A stretch of 64,000 nucleotides of DNA from G963666705 sp963666705 (GTDB taxonomy: Bacteria > Pseudomonadota > Alphaproteobacteria > CADEGL01). A program made the position numbers and the translations under genes. This document shows, in pieces, positions 43,377 through 53,641 of this stretch (position 1 is the first letter of the stretch; the number at the start of each line of letters is the position of its first letter). The notes under the pieces were generated by a model, which saw only the letters and a list, made by a program, of their open reading frames with translations, ran no database searches and was not told the origin of the DNA. Where the stretch lies: positions 62,001 through 126,000 of the forward strand of contig CAXXKO010000014.1 of the NCBI GenBank assembly GCA_963666705.2, read 5' to 3'.

Positions 43377-44759
43377 ATGACCGCCATTCCGAATTCACCC
43401 GCCGCGCGGGACATCGCCTTCGCCCTCCACCCGTACACCAACCTCGGCCTTCACCAGCGGGAGGGCGCCCTCATCATTCGCGAGGGCAAGGGCATCTACG
43501 TCTATGACGAGGCCGGCAAATCCTATGTCGAGGGCCTTGCGGGCCTGTGGTGCACGGCGCTCGGGTTCGGCGAGGAGCGGCTGGTGGAGACCGCGGCCGA
43601 GGCCATGCGCAAGCTCTCCTACTACCACCAGTTCGGCGCCAAGGCCCACGAGCCCGGCATCAACCTGGCGGAGAAGCTGATCGAGGTGGCGCCGGTCGAG
43701 ATGTCGAAGGTGTTCTTCACCAATTCAGGCTCGGAAGCGAACGATACCGTCGTCAAGATCGTCTGGTACTACAACAGCGCCCGGGGGAAGCCCGAGAAGC
43801 GGAAGATCATCTCGCGAATCAAGGGCTATCACGGCGTCACCGTGGCGGCCGCGAGCCTCACCGGCCTGCCCCACGTGCACAAGCACTTCAACCTGCCCAT
43901 CGCGGACATTTTGCACACCTCCTGCCCGCACTATTATCGCTACGGCGAGGCGGGCGAGACGGAGGAGGACTTCGCGACCCGCATGGCCGCCGACCTCGAG
44001 AATATGATCCTCGAGGAGGGGCCGGAGACGGTGGCGGCCTTCATCGCCGAGCCCATCATGGGCGCGGCCGGCGTGCTAACCCCGCCCGCGACTTACTTCG
44101 CGAAGGTCCAGGCGGTGCTCAAGAAGTACGATGTCCTCTTCGTGGCCGACGAGGTGATCTGCGGATTCGGGCGCACTGGCAACTACTGGGGCAGCCAGAC
44201 CTACGACCTGAAGCCAGACATCATATCCATGGCCAAGGCGCTCTCCTCGGCCTACCTGCCGATTGCCGCCGTGATGATCAACGACGAGATCTTCCAAGGC
44301 CTGGTCAAGGGCAGCGACGAGGTCGGCATGTGGGGCCACGGCTATACCTATACTGGGCACCCGGTGGCCGCGGCGGTGGCCATGGAGGCGCTCAAGATCT
44401 ACGACGAGCGCGACCTGTTCGGCCATGCCCGCCGGGTCGCCCCGGCCCTGCAGGACGGGATGCGCAAGTTCGCCGACCATCCGCTGGTGGGCGAAATTCG
44501 GGGCATCGGCCTCATCGGCGCCATCGAGCTGATCAAGGACAAGGAGGCCAAGACGGCGTTCGAGACCAAGGACGGGGTCGGCGCCTTTTGCGCCGCGCGT
44601 GCCCAGGAGAACGGCCTCATCACGCGCGCCATGGGCGACGCCATCGGCTTCTGCCCGCCACTCATCATCGATGAGAATGGCATCGGCGAGATCCTCGACA
44701 TCTTCAGCCGGTCGCTCGACGAGACCTGGGAGATGGTGCAGGCGAAGGGCCTCGCCTGA
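43377..44759 (+). CDS. Class III omega-aminotransferase (beta-alanine/putrescine-pyruvate type)
   Basis: 460 residues. Landmarks are HQREGALIIREGKGIYVYDE, FFTNSGSEANDTVVKI (PLP phosphate), RIKGYHGVTVAAASLTG, FVADEVICGFGRTGNYWG (Asp to the ring N) and SMAKALSSAYLPIAAV with the Schiff-base Lys. This matches omega-amino acid:pyruvate aminotransferases, which use beta-alanine, GABA, taurine or polyamines as donors. Start ATG 43377, 9 bp after ATGAGG. It is a single gene with no operon partner visible. Confidence 0.88.
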   Translation: MTAIPNSPAARDIAFALHPYTNLGLHQREGALIIREGKGIYVYDEAGKSYVEGLAGLWCTALGFGEERLVETAAEAMRKLSYYHQFGAKAHEPGINLAEKLIEVAPVEMSKVFFTNSGSEANDTVVKIVWYYNSARGKPEKRKIISRIKGYHGVTVAAASLTGLPHVHKHFNLPIADILHTSCPHYYRYGEAGETEEDFATRMAADLENMILEEGPETVAAFIAEPIMGAAGVLTPPATYFAKVQAVLKKYDVLFVADEVICGFGRTGNYWGSQTYDLKPDIISMAKALSSAYLPIAAVMINDEIFQGLVKGSDEVGMWGHGYTYTGHPVAAAVAMEALKIYDERDLFGHARRVAPALQDGMRKFADHPLVGEIRGIGLIGAIELIKDKEAKTAFETKDGVGAFCAARAQENGLITRAMGDAIGFCPPLIIDENGIGEILDIFSRSLDETWEMVQAKGLA

Positions 44760-44810
44760 CGACGGTATGCTTCGACGGGGCCGTGCCGCGCGCGCGGCCC
44801 CGCACGCGCC

Positions 44811-45290
44811 CTAAGCAATCGCGATCACCTGGCCACCGGTGATCTCGAGGAGCTGGTCCGCCGTCAGGCGGAAGACGGCGCGCGGCGTCCCGGCGGCGGC
44901 CCAAATGTCGCCCAGGGACAAAAGGTCCGAATCGATGAAGGTCTCGACCGCCTCCGCGTGGCCGAGCGGCGGCACGCCGCCGATGACGTAGCCCGTGCGG
45001 TCGCGGACGAAATCCGCGTCCGCCTTGCCGAGCCCCTCGCCGAGGGCCGTCGCCACCTTCGCCTCGTCGATCCTGTTGACCCCGCTCGCCACCACCAGCA
45101 CGGGCCGGCCCGAGCCCTGGGTGCGGAAGATAATGGATTTGGCGATCTGCGCCACGGTGCAGCCGATGGCCGCCGCGGCCTCCTTGGCGGTTCGGGTGGA
45201 GGCGTCGAGCTCCTTGACCTCGAAAGCCACGCCCGAGGCTTCGAGGGCGGCCTGGACACGGGCGGCGCTGGCGCTGAGCCCGTCCGTCAC
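44811..45290 (-). CDS. YbaK/ProX-type aminoacyl-tRNA deacylase
   Basis: 159 residues from GTG 45290, overlapping the proC stop by GTGA. The YbaK fold shows IGCTVAQIAKSIIFR (conserved Lys) and VLVVASGVNRIDEAKVA, then GYVIGGVPPLGHAEAVETFID, the substrate pocket with its GG-PP-G motif. These proteins remove misacylated amino acids from tRNA-Pro in trans. It is translationally coupled to proC, which fits shared proline metabolism. Confidence 0.87.
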   Translation of the reverse strand: MTDGLSASAARVQAALEASGVAFEVKELDASTRTAKEAAAAIGCTVAQIAKSIIFRTQGSGRPVLVVASGVNRIDEAKVATALGEGLGKADADFVRDRTGYVIGGVPPLGHAEAVETFIDSDLLSLGDIWAAAGTPRAVFRLTADQLLEITGGQVIAIA

Positions 45291-46102
45291 CCCGACAGCT
45301 CTTTCGAGCGCTTGGTCGCCGCACCGACGGCACGGGTCACCGTCTCCTGCCAACCATCCTCGCCCATCAGCACCGCGAGCGCCTCGGCCGTGGTGCCGCC
45401 GGGGCTGGTCACGTTCTCGCGCAGGGTGCTTGCAAGCTCGGGTGACTGGTGCAGAAGCTCCCCCGCCCCCGCCACGGTGGCGCGCGCCAGGCGTGCGGCA
45501 AGCGCCGCCGGCAGGCCCGCCGCCTCCCCCGCCCGCGCCAGCGTCTCGGCCAGGAGGAAGATGTAGGCCGGCCCGCTGCCCGAGACCCCCGTCACCGCGT
45601 CCATGAGGCTCTCGTCGTCGATCCAGGCGATCTGCCCGATGGCCGAGAGGAGGTCGTCGCACAGCGCCCGCTGGCTGTCCGTCACCCGCCCGTTCGGGCA
45701 GCCGACCGTCATGGCCCGGCCGACGGCGGCGGGCGTGTTGGGCATGGCGCGAACGATGGCCGCGTCGGCGCCGAGCACGCGCTCGAAATAGCCGATCGTG
45801 GTGCCCGCGGCGATCGAGAGGAAGACGCAAGCCGGCCCTGCGAACCGCCGGTAGCCCGGCACCACGCCGTCCATCACCTGCGGCTTGACGGCGATCACCA
45901 CGACGGTTGGGGCGAAGTCTTTGTCGAGGGCGTCCGCGGCACCCACCACGTCGACGCCGTGGGTGGCCGCGAGGTCCGCCGCCCGGCCGCCGTCGGGCTC
46001 GACGACGCAAACCTGATCCGCAGAAGTGCCGCGCGCGAGCCAGCCCGCGAGCATGGCGCCGCCCATCTTGCCGCCGCCGACGAGGAGTAGCTTGCCGTCC
46101 AT
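45287..46102 (-). CDS. proC: Pyrroline-5-carboxylate reductase
   Basis: 271 residues, full length. The N-terminal Rossmann motif is LLVGGGKMGGAMLAGWL. VIAVKPQVMD, AMPNTPAAVGRAMTV and DAVTGVSGSGPAYIFL form the substrate site, and SPGGTTAEALAVL the C-terminal dimer domain. It reduces pyrroline-5-carboxylate to proline with NAD(P)H. Its end overlaps the YbaK deacylase. It begins 12 bp after the YbjN-like gene ends, so the three genes probably form one transcript. Confidence 0.93.
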   Translation of the reverse strand: MDGKLLLVGGGKMGGAMLAGWLARGTSADQVCVVEPDGGRAADLAATHGVDVVGAADALDKDFAPTVVVIAVKPQVMDGVVPGYRRFAGPACVFLSIAAGTTIGYFERVLGADAAIVRAMPNTPAAVGRAMTVGCPNGRVTDSQRALCDDLLSAIGQIAWIDDESLMDAVTGVSGSGPAYIFLLAETLARAGEAAGLPAALAARLARATVAGAGELLHQSPELASTLRENVTSPGGTTAEALAVLMGEDGWQETVTRAVGAATKRSKELSG

Positions 46103-46114
46103 GGCTTCAAGCTG

Positions 46115-46618
46115 TCAGGCTTCGCCGACCGTGTCCAGCATCGCGGCGGCGATCGCATCGGCGGGCGACTTCCCGGCCCAGATCAGGAACTGGAAGGCCG
46201 GGTAGAAGCGCTCGCACTCGACGATCCCTATATCCATCAAGTCCTCGAGCTGCTCGACGCTCAACCCGCCCGTGCCGCGCAAAAGAACGGTCTGGCGGAA
46301 GGCGGGCGTACCCTCCTCGAACCCCAGATCGAAATGGCCGATCCACATGCGCCCGTTGATGAGCGCCAACAGCTCCGACACGGGCGCGCGCTTCTCCGCC
46401 GGCACGCGCATGTCGAGCGAACAGGCGAACTGCAGGGCACTGACATCGCCGCACCAGCCGAAATGGAGCTGGTAGTCGCACCAGCGCCCACCGAGGCTGA
46501 CCAGGATCTCGTCCTCGCCCATGCGCTGGAAGGCCCATTCGTTGGCGCTGACGATCTCTTCCAGGAGGTCGAGGGGATTGGCGTTCCCGGAGTCTCGTTC
46601 CATGGAAACCGCGGACAT
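46115..46618 (-). CDS. YbjN-family protein
   Basis: 167 residues from ATG 46618 (MSAVSMERD); upstream in-frame codons are not supported. The fold markers are FQRMGEDEILVSLGGRWCDY, LQFACSLDMRVP, LALINGRMWIGHFDLGFEEG and the C-terminal CERFYPAFQFLIWAGKSPADA. This is the usual alphaproteobacterial YbjN domain seen directly upstream of proC. Its role is not firmly known; in enterobacteria YbjN influences stress tolerance and motility. Confidence 0.85.
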   Translation of the reverse strand: MSAVSMERDSGNANPLDLLEEIVSANEWAFQRMGEDEILVSLGGRWCDYQLHFGWCGDVSALQFACSLDMRVPAEKRAPVSELLALINGRMWIGHFDLGFEEGTPAFRQTVLLRGTGGLSVEQLEDLMDIGIVECERFYPAFQFLIWAGKSPADAIAAAMLDTVGEA

Positions 46619-46789
46619 GGCAGTGGCCTCCTCCTCTGGCACCATCGGCGGCGCGCTCGGGGGACCTGCCTTATCATTATATTGTGCAAAAATGCCCCCT
46701 GCACCCCACCACTGGTAGGCTGTCAGAAGATATGGTAGGCCGCAAGGGCTTATTCGCAAAATCTTGAGGAAATTGGGTCGAACGAAGGT

Positions 46790-47089
46790 TCAGCCCCCTT
46801 TTGCCGCCTTCGCCGCCGGCTTGCGCGGAGCGCGCTTCTTGGGGCCGGCATTGGCGGCCTCGAGCGCGGCGATGCGCGCGCCCAGACGCTCCTGCTCCTC
46901 CCGTGCCTTTGCCGCCATGGCCTTGACGGCCTCGAACTCCTCGCAGCTCACGAGCTCCATATCCCCGAGGAGGCGCCTGACCTGTTTCCGGACGAGGGCC
47001 TCGATATCGCCGCGCACGCCCGCGAGGACGCCGAGCGACCCGCTCGCCACGCGCGCGAGGTCGCTCAAGAGCCGGTTCTGTGTCTGCAT
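46790..47089 (-). CDS. ubiK: UbiK-like accessory factor (BMFP family)
   Basis: 99 residues. The helical coiled-coil core runs from NRLLSDLARVASGSLGVLAG to a C-terminal leucine-rich helix (EEQERLGARIAALEAANAG), ending in a basic Lys/Ala tail. LVSCEEFEAVKAMA is the hallmark of the YqiC/BMFP family. In gammaproteobacteria it helps ubiquinone synthesis; the same role is inferred here. ISNCY-like copy 3 begins 78 bp upstream of the start codon. Confidence 0.83.
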   Translation of the reverse strand: MQTQNRLLSDLARVASGSLGVLAGVRGDIEALVRKQVRRLLGDMELVSCEEFEAVKAMAAKAREEQERLGARIAALEAANAGPKKRAPRKPAAKAAKGG

Positions 47090-47166
47090 GGCGATGCTCC
47101 TTCGGTGGCGCCCTCCCAGCGATTATGGGTCACGGCATGAGCGCAGGCAACCGCGGCGCCCCACCG

Positions 47167-48576
47167 TGTAGATAGCACACGATCTGTCCGTTCTATGTAG
47201 CACACGATCTGTCCGGTTTATTGAGCCTCCTGTTTGAAGGGGGTGGGATGAGACGGACAGATGTTTTGCAAGGTGTGCGCATGATGAGGTTTCGGGATGT
47301 TTTCGGTCGTTGTGAGGCGGGATCGTTGAGCCAGTTGGAGGCGGCGGAGGTGCTTGGGGTCGGCGAGCGCACGTTTCGGCGCTGGTGCCGTCGTTTCGAG
47401 TGTGAGGGCGATGCGGGGCTTCTGGACCGGCGTCTGGGCAAGCCGTCGCCCAAGCGGGTGCCGGTGGACGAGGCGATGCGGGTCGAAGCTCTTTACCGCG
47501 AGCGCTACGCGGGTTTCACGGTCAAGCACTTCCACGAGCACCTGGTGAAGGACCACGGCTTCCGCTGGGGTTACACCTGGACCAAGACGTTTCTCCACGG
47601 CCGCGGCCTGGCGGCGCCGGCGCCCAGGCGCGGGGCGCACCGGCGCAAGCGGCCGCGGCGGCCGCTCGTGGGCATGATGCTGCATCAGGACGGCTCGACG
47701 CACCGCTGGCTGCCGGGCCGCGACGAAGAGCAGGATATGATCGTCTCTCTGGACGATGCGAGCGGGGCGATCTACTCGGGCTTCCTGGTCGCCGAGGAGG
47801 GCACCATGTCGAGCTTCCAGGGGCTGGGCGAGGTGTTCGGCCGGCACGGGCTGCCGTGCGCGCTCTACACCGACCGCGCGAGCCACTACTTCCACACCCC
47901 CCAGGCGGGTGGCAAGGTGGACCGCGACAAGCCCTCCCAGCTCGGACGGGCCTTGGCCCAGCTCGGCATCGAGCACATCGCGGCCTATTCGCCGGAGGCG
48001 CGCGGGCGCTCCGAGCGCGCCTTCCGCACCTTGCAGGACCGGCTCCCCAAGGAGTTGGCATTGGCCGGCGTCTCGACGATCGAAGGGGCCAACCGCTTCC
48101 TCGCCGAGACCTTCATTCCCGACTACAATGCGCGCTTCGCGATCGCTCCCGAAGAGCCGGGCTCGGCCTTCGTCGCCGTGCCGGCGGAACAGTGGCGCGA
48201 CGTGCTGTGCGTCCAGGAGACGCGCACCGTCGGCAACGACAACACCGTACGCTTCCACGGCATCGTCCTGCAGATCCCGCCGTCATCGCTGAGGCCGCAC
48301 TACGTCAAGGCCAAGGTCCGCGTCCACCACTATCCGGACGCCACCTACGCCATATTCCACGGGCCGCGCCCGATCGCCCGCTACCGAGGCGATGGCGCGC
48401 TTCTGGAAGGAGACACCATGAAGAGGGCCGCGTGATGCCGCTCGACGCGACCCGCCCGTGGATAAGTGGACAGCTCGGCTACGCCGACCTGACCACTTCC
48501 CCACAGGCGCCACAACATCAACAGAGCGGTCAATCGATGTGCTACATAAACCGGCCAACTTAATTCGCTATCTACA
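47167..48576 (+). mobile_element. ISNCY/IS1202-like insertion sequence, copy 3
   Basis: 1410 bp, apparently identical to copies 1 and 2. The 16-bp target duplication is CCGCGGCGCCCCACCG (47151-47166 and 48577-48592). It lies between ubiK and the 3' end of the broken reductase gene. Confidence 0.92.
47248..48435 (+). CDS. ISNCY-like transposase, copy 3
   Basis: 395 residues, apparently identical to copies 1 and 2; same start context GGGGGTGGGATG and DDE motifs. Intact. Confidence 0.88.
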   Translation: MRRTDVLQGVRMMRFRDVFGRCEAGSLSQLEAAEVLGVGERTFRRWCRRFECEGDAGLLDRRLGKPSPKRVPVDEAMRVEALYRERYAGFTVKHFHEHLVKDHGFRWGYTWTKTFLHGRGLAAPAPRRGAHRRKRPRRPLVGMMLHQDGSTHRWLPGRDEEQDMIVSLDDASGAIYSGFLVAEEGTMSSFQGLGEVFGRHGLPCALYTDRASHYFHTPQAGGKVDRDKPSQLGRALAQLGIEHIAAYSPEARGRSERAFRTLQDRLPKELALAGVSTIEGANRFLAETFIPDYNARFAIAPEEPGSAFVAVPAEQWRDVLCVQETRTVGNDNTVRFHGIVLQIPPSSLRPHYVKAKVRVHHYPDATYAIFHGPRPIARYRGDGALLEGDTMKRAA

Positions 48577-48671
48577 CCGCGGCGCCCCACCGTGCCGATG
48601 GAGTTCCGCTTGGACATCAGTGCGCGTATCAGAACGCGTCATTCAGCGCGATGCGCGCCATTCGCCGGCCG

Positions 48672-51403
48672 TCAAACCTCGATTACCAGGCTGGTCTTGG
48701 GGCGCGAACAACAAATCAACACGCAGCCTGTATCCGGCCGGTCCAGTGGATCCTCCAGGTACTCGACTTCGCCCTCGACCAACGCGCAAACACAGGTGTG
48801 GCAGATGCCCGACCGGCAACTGTAGTCCGGGCTCAGGCCGTGCCGCTCGGCAAGATCCAGGATGCTCTCACAAGCCGGGTCCCAACCAGCGGTCACGCCC
48901 GAGCGCGCGAACGTCACCTGGATCCCTCCGGCAAGCTCGCTTTCCGCGGTCGGCACTTTCGCCGGGCCGATGGGCCTGGCGTCTTCCTTCAGGAGCGAGG
49001 CAGGCCCGAAGAACTCGTAGTGGATACGTTGCTCCGAGACATCGTGGGATAGCAGGCCGCAATACAGCGACCGCATGAAGGGCGTTGGCCCACAGAGGTA
49101 GAATTCGTAATCGTCGAAGGGAAGCACCTGCTTCAACAATGCGATGTCGACACGACCCGAACTGTCGTAGTCGCGGCCCTGGATATCGTCCGCCCCCGGT
49201 TGGCTGTAGCGGATATGGGCGTGGACGTTGTCGTTGGCCTCGACCATCCGTCGGACATGGGCGCCCATGGCATGTTCGCGGCCGTCGCGGGCGCCGTGAA
49301 TGAACCGGACAGGTCGCCCGGTACCACTCCGGACGATGGCGTTCATCATGCTGATCATCGGGGTGAGGCCGACGCCGCCGCTCAGCAGGACGACCGGCCG
49401 TTCGCCATCCGGATCGAGATGGAACTTGCCGCGCGGCGCCCCGACGCGGAGCTTGGCGCCAGCCGCCACCTCGTCATGGAAATAGTTCGACGACAACCCG
49501 GGCGCCAGGTCCAATCGGTCGGCGGGAGCGGGCTCCCGTTTTATGCTCACCCGGTAGTAGTCGGCGTTGGGGCTGTCGGATAGCGAATAGATGCGGAGCA
49601 TCGGTTTCGGCTGGCCCGGGATACTCAGCTCGAAGGTGAGGAACTGGCCTGGCAGGAAACAGGATAACCCGGCGCCGTCCTCCGGCGTCAGATAGAAGGA
49701 GGTGATGGTCTCACTCTCGGGCTCCTTTCTATCCACGACAAACTCGCGATACCTCTCCCGGGTCTTGGCGGGGGCCGCCGCCTTGGTTAGCCGCTCCTCG
49801 AACGAGCCTTTCCAACCGTGCGACAGCGCCGGAATGTCCAAGGCCGCGGCGGCGCCTTCGAGGTTCTCCTTGTCGAAATACAGAAGCTCGTTGACCTCGC
49901 GCACGGTCATGGCTCCGGGGTCTCGCTCGACGAGCTCGAGGTGGTCGCCGGCGCCGACCCCACCCTCTTCGAGAACGCGGAGATAAAATCCCATGCGGCC
50001 GCTGGCCAGGAACTGATTCTGGAAGCCCTCTATTCCCATCTTGATTGCCAGCTTGTAGCAGGGCACGCGCGGCTGGCTGACCTCGACCACAGCGCTTCCC
50101 ACGCGGAAAACGTCGCCAATGTGGATGTCGTCCTCCAGCATGCCTTCGACGGTAAAGTTCTCCCCGAACTGGCCAAGCGTGAAATCGTCGCGCCGCAACT
50201 CACGCGCCCAGTAGGCGTAGTTCTCGTACGTGTACACGTAGACCGCCCTGAAGGCCCCGCCGTGGCCCCACAGGTCCGCCTGCCCGTCACCGTCCAGGTT
50301 CAGCCTGTGCAGCATTACCCGGCCCTCTACCGGTTCCTTGAAAATTCCAGTCGTGACGACCTTGCCGTTTTGCGCAATGTCCTTGGGCATCGACACGTTG
50401 ACCGATTTGAGCTTCATGGACCCCGGCCGCGGGGCAGGGTCATCCCCGGTGTCGACAGCTTCGAATCCATCGAAGGCAGGTGAGGAGCCTTGGAATGTCC
50501 AGGTGAAGGGCAGGCCCCGTTCTATTTGCAGCGCCTCTTCCACGCTGAAAGCCAACACCCTCTTGGCGCCGGGGAAACGTCGCGTGTGAGCCGGCTCCCA
50601 GAGAATCTCGGCCTCGCCTGTCAGCTGAAGCGTATCGCCGGTGTCGAAATCGATGAATAGGAGACCGCATTTCGGATTGATCGCGATATTGCCCAGGGTA
50701 TTGAACATGCAGCTCCCGGCGTAGTCCGGAAGCAACAGCAGGGTCTGGTGCGCGACCATGACGAAGCCCGGCTCGCCCCCCCGGTGCGACACGTCGATCC
50801 CATGGCTCCAGTCCGCGGCGTCTTCGGAGAATTGGCTTGCGATAAACAGCGTATCGGCGCGAGCGACGAACGCCGCCTGGTCCTTGGTCAAGGCTCTCCC
50901 CGATGGACGGGCCTCTTCTCGCCCATGCTCTCGATCTCGCCGTCCGGGGCGGGCTGGCGGGCCTGGATGTATTTGGGACAGTTTCCGAAGCCTTGGACGA
51001 CCTGGATCTGGAAACCCTCCGGGCTTTCGCGGCTCACTTTGCCGTTCACACGATTGCGCTGGCGGCTTTGGAACTCGATCCCCAAGGCGCCGATATCCGC
51101 GCCATCGACGAGAGTCTCGCCCAAGGGATCGCCATAGATCGGCCGCGCCCTTACGCGGAGTGCGCGGGCGCCAGCCGCCCGGACGAACCCAGGCGCACCG
51201 GCCAGAGCCGATGCCCAGGGCCGGCCGACGGGGTCGAGCGTGCCGACGATCAAGAGGGGCAGACGCGCGAAAAATGCCCGATCCTCGTCCGGCATGTAAT
51301 CGCGAATCATCCGGTGGCCCAGATGCTCCATCTTTTCCGCGATTCCGAGCCGGGACTGGATCTCTTTCTCGCCCCGATGAAAGGGTGATTTGGCTTCCGA
51401 CAT
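48672..51403 (-). pseudogene. PNPOx-MOSC-flavodoxin reductase-ferredoxin fusion, frameshifted
   Basis: Read from ATG 51403 it starts MSEAKSPFHRGEKEIQSRLG, a pyridoxamine-phosphate-oxidase-like FMN domain. That frame stops at 50888 after QVVQGFGNCPKYIQARQP. The same domain resumes in the next frame at ALTKDQAAFVARADTLFIAS, so one base is gained or lost between about 50890 and 50950. The rest is open to 48672. It contains a MOSC domain (KSVNVSMPKDIAQNGKVV, ADLWGHGGAFRAVYVY), a ferredoxin-reductase module (FLPGQFLTFELSIPGQ, RIYSLSDSPN, LLSGGVGLTPMISMM, LCGPTPFM) and a C-terminal 2Fe-2S ferredoxin (CRSGICHTCVCALVEGEVEY then TGCVLICC). Intact length would be about 910 residues. Confidence 0.83.
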
Positions 51404-51825
51404 CCCCCGAATCCCCTATGAATTCTCCAATCGGCGTGGGCGACGTGAAATTGGCGTTGCACGCCCATATTTTCAGCCATGAGGGGCGAATGGCCGCCAC
51501 AGCCGACAGCCAGATGGCAGCGAGGCGGCGTCCCATTATCGGCCTGCCCAACGGCGAAGACTAGCGAAGAGTGGTGGGAGAGACCATGTGATGTGGAAGG
51601 CACTCGTATGCCGGGATTTGGCCAGACCGGGGCTCAATCAACGCACTTCGACGACCAGCGCTTTGGTCGGCTGAGCCGTCGTTCGGGACCACCTGGCGCT
51701 TTCAGCGCATCGAATTTCGGTCCGTGGCCCGGCGCCTGGCGCTGCCTTGCGGCGCCTGGGCGGCATCCCTATAAGTGGCGCGGATGAGCCGCTGGACCGG
51801 CGCGGCGAGGAGGTATCGACCAGGG
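51404..51825. other. Intergenic region, no gene seen
   Basis: About 420 bp between the start of the broken reductase gene and hldD. Short open frames exist on both strands but none has a plausible start context or a recognisable domain. Divergent promoters for both genes should lie here. AGGAGG at 51807-51812 is the likely hldD ribosome-binding site. Confidence 0.4.
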
Positions 51826-52812
51826 ATGATCGTGGTCACCGGCGGCGCCGGCTTCATCGGGTCAAATCTCGTGGCCGCGCTCGAGGAGCGCGGCGCGGGC
51901 GAGATCGTGGTCTGCGACCGCCTGGGCGACGGCGAGAAGTGGCGCAACCTCGCCAAGCGCGAGCTGGCCGACTTCGTGACCCCGGAAGCCCTCCTCAAGT
52001 ATCTGGATGCCCACGCGGGCGGCATCGAGGCGATCTTCCATATGGGCGCCATCTCGGCCACCACGGAAGTCGATGCGGACCTCCTGATCGCCAACAATTT
52101 CGGCGTCTCGCTCGACCTCTGGCGCTGGTGCGCGCGGCACGGCTCGCGCCTGATCTACGCGTCCTCGGCGGCCACCTATGGCGATGGCGCGCAAGGCTTC
52201 GACGACGACGGCAGCCCCGAGGGCCTGGCGCGGCTCCGCCCCCTCAACGCCTACGGCTGGAGCAAGCACCTGTTCGACCGCCGGGTCGCGCGCATCGCGC
52301 GGGACGCCGGGCCGAGACCCGCCCAGTGGGCCGGGCTCAAGTTCTTCAACGTTTACGGACCCAACGAGTACCACAAGGGCGCCATGCGAAGCGTGGCCCA
52401 CCAGGTCCACGAGCGCATCGCCTCGGGGCGGCCGGCGCGCCTCTTCCGCTCCCACAACCCGGATTACGAAGACGGCGGCCAGTTGCGCGACTTCGTCTGG
52501 GTCGGCGATTGCGTCGACGTGATGCTTTGGCTCCTCGATCATCCGGGCACGAGCGGCCTCTTCAACCTCGGCACCGGCAAGGCCCGCAGCTTCGCCGATC
52601 TGGCCAACGCGGCGTTCCGGGCGCTGGGGAGGAAGCCGGAGTTAGTGTTCACCGATACGCCCGCCGAGTTGCGCGGCCGCTATCAGTACTTCACCGAGGC
52701 GGAGATGGGCCGCCTGCGCGCGGCCGGCTACCAAGCGCCCTTCACGTCCGTCGAGGACGGCGTTGCCATCTACCTCCGCGACTACCTCGCCACGGGAGCG
52801 CCCTACCGGTGA
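51826..52812 (+). CDS. hldD: ADP-L-glycero-D-manno-heptose 6-epimerase
   Basis: 328 residues from ATG 51826; 17 in-frame codons upstream do not match the family. The NAD-binding motif is MIVVTGGAGFIGSNLVAAL. CDRLGDGEKWRNL, FHMGAISATTEVDADL, YASSAATYGDG and YGWSKHLFDRRV (catalytic YxxxK) follow the HldD pattern. LKFFNVYGPNEYHKGAM and DYEDGGQLRDFVWVGDCV are also specific. It epimerises ADP-heptose for the LPS inner core, so the organism makes heptose-containing LPS. Confidence 0.94.
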   Translation: MIVVTGGAGFIGSNLVAALEERGAGEIVVCDRLGDGEKWRNLAKRELADFVTPEALLKYLDAHAGGIEAIFHMGAISATTEVDADLLIANNFGVSLDLWRWCARHGSRLIYASSAATYGDGAQGFDDDGSPEGLARLRPLNAYGWSKHLFDRRVARIARDAGPRPAQWAGLKFFNVYGPNEYHKGAMRSVAHQVHERIASGRPARLFRSHNPDYEDGGQLRDFVWVGDCVDVMLWLLDHPGTSGLFNLGTGKARSFADLANAAFRALGRKPELVFTDTPAELRGRYQYFTEAEMGRLRAAGYQAPFTSVEDGVAIYLRDYLATGAPYR

Positions 52813-52843
52813 GGGCGGGGCGGCTTGGCGGCCCGGGCGCGTC

Positions 52844-53641
52844 ATGATCCTCTCCATCGCCTATCCGGAGATCGATCCGATCATCTTCGAGATCGGGCCC
52901 CTGGCGGTGCGCTGGTATGCGCTCGCCTACATCGTCGGCCTGCTCCTCGGCTGGCGCTATATGCGCTATCTGGCCGCGCGCGACCCAGCGGGGCCGGACG
53001 GGCAGGCAGTGGACGATTTCCTCGTCTGGGCGACGGTCGGCGTGGTGCTGGGCGGGCGGCTCGGCTACATCCTCTTCTATCAGCCAGGCGTTTATCTCGC
53101 GAACCCCGAACAAATCCTGTTCCTGTGGCGCGGCGGCATGAGCTTCCACGGCGGCGCCCTGGGCGTGATCGCCGCGACTTATTTCTTCGCCCGACGGCGG
53201 CGCCTGCCCATCCTGCGCCTGGGCGACCTCGTCGTCTGTGCCGTGACCATCGGGCTCTTCTTCGGGCGCATCGCCAACTTCGTCAATGGCGAGCTCTACG
53301 GCCGACCGAGCGACGTATCCTGGGCCATGGCCTTCCCCACCGGCGGCCCCGCGACCCGGCATCCGAGCCAGCTCTACGAGGCCGCGCTCGAAGGGCTGGT
53401 GCTGTTCCTGGTGCTGTTCGCGCTCGTCCGCTTCACGCGCGCGCGCGAGCGCCCCGGATTCCTCATCGGCGTCTTCTTCGCGGGCTACGGGTTGGCGCGG
53501 ATCGCGGTCGAATTCTTCCGCGAGCCCGATACCCACCTGGGCTTCCTCGTGGCCGGCGCCACCATGGGCCAGCTCCTCTCCCTGCCCATGGTGGCCGGAG
53601 GCCTGGCCTTGGCGGTGTGGGCACGACGGCGACGGATGTGA
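52844..53641 (+). CDS. lgt: Prolipoprotein diacylglyceryl transferase
   Basis: 265 residues from ATG 52844 (MILSIAYPEIDPIIFEIG). Seven hydrophobic segments are visible. Family signatures: LAVRWYALAYIVGLLLGW, MSFHGGALGVIAATYFFAR and GLFFGRIANFVNGELYGRP, the Lgt signature with the essential Arg and Asn. ATRHPSQLYEAALEG carries further conserved residues. It transfers diacylglycerol to the lipobox cysteine of prolipoproteins at the inner membrane. It overlaps the midA start by 4 bp. Confidence 0.95.
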   Translation: MILSIAYPEIDPIIFEIGPLAVRWYALAYIVGLLLGWRYMRYLAARDPAGPDGQAVDDFLVWATVGVVLGGRLGYILFYQPGVYLANPEQILFLWRGGMSFHGGALGVIAATYFFARRRRLPILRLGDLVVCAVTIGLFFGRIANFVNGELYGRPSDVSWAMAFPTGGPATRHPSQLYEAALEGLVLFLVLFALVRFTRARERPGFLIGVFFAGYGLARIAVEFFREPDTHLGFLVAGATMGQLLSLPMVAGGLALAVWARRRRM

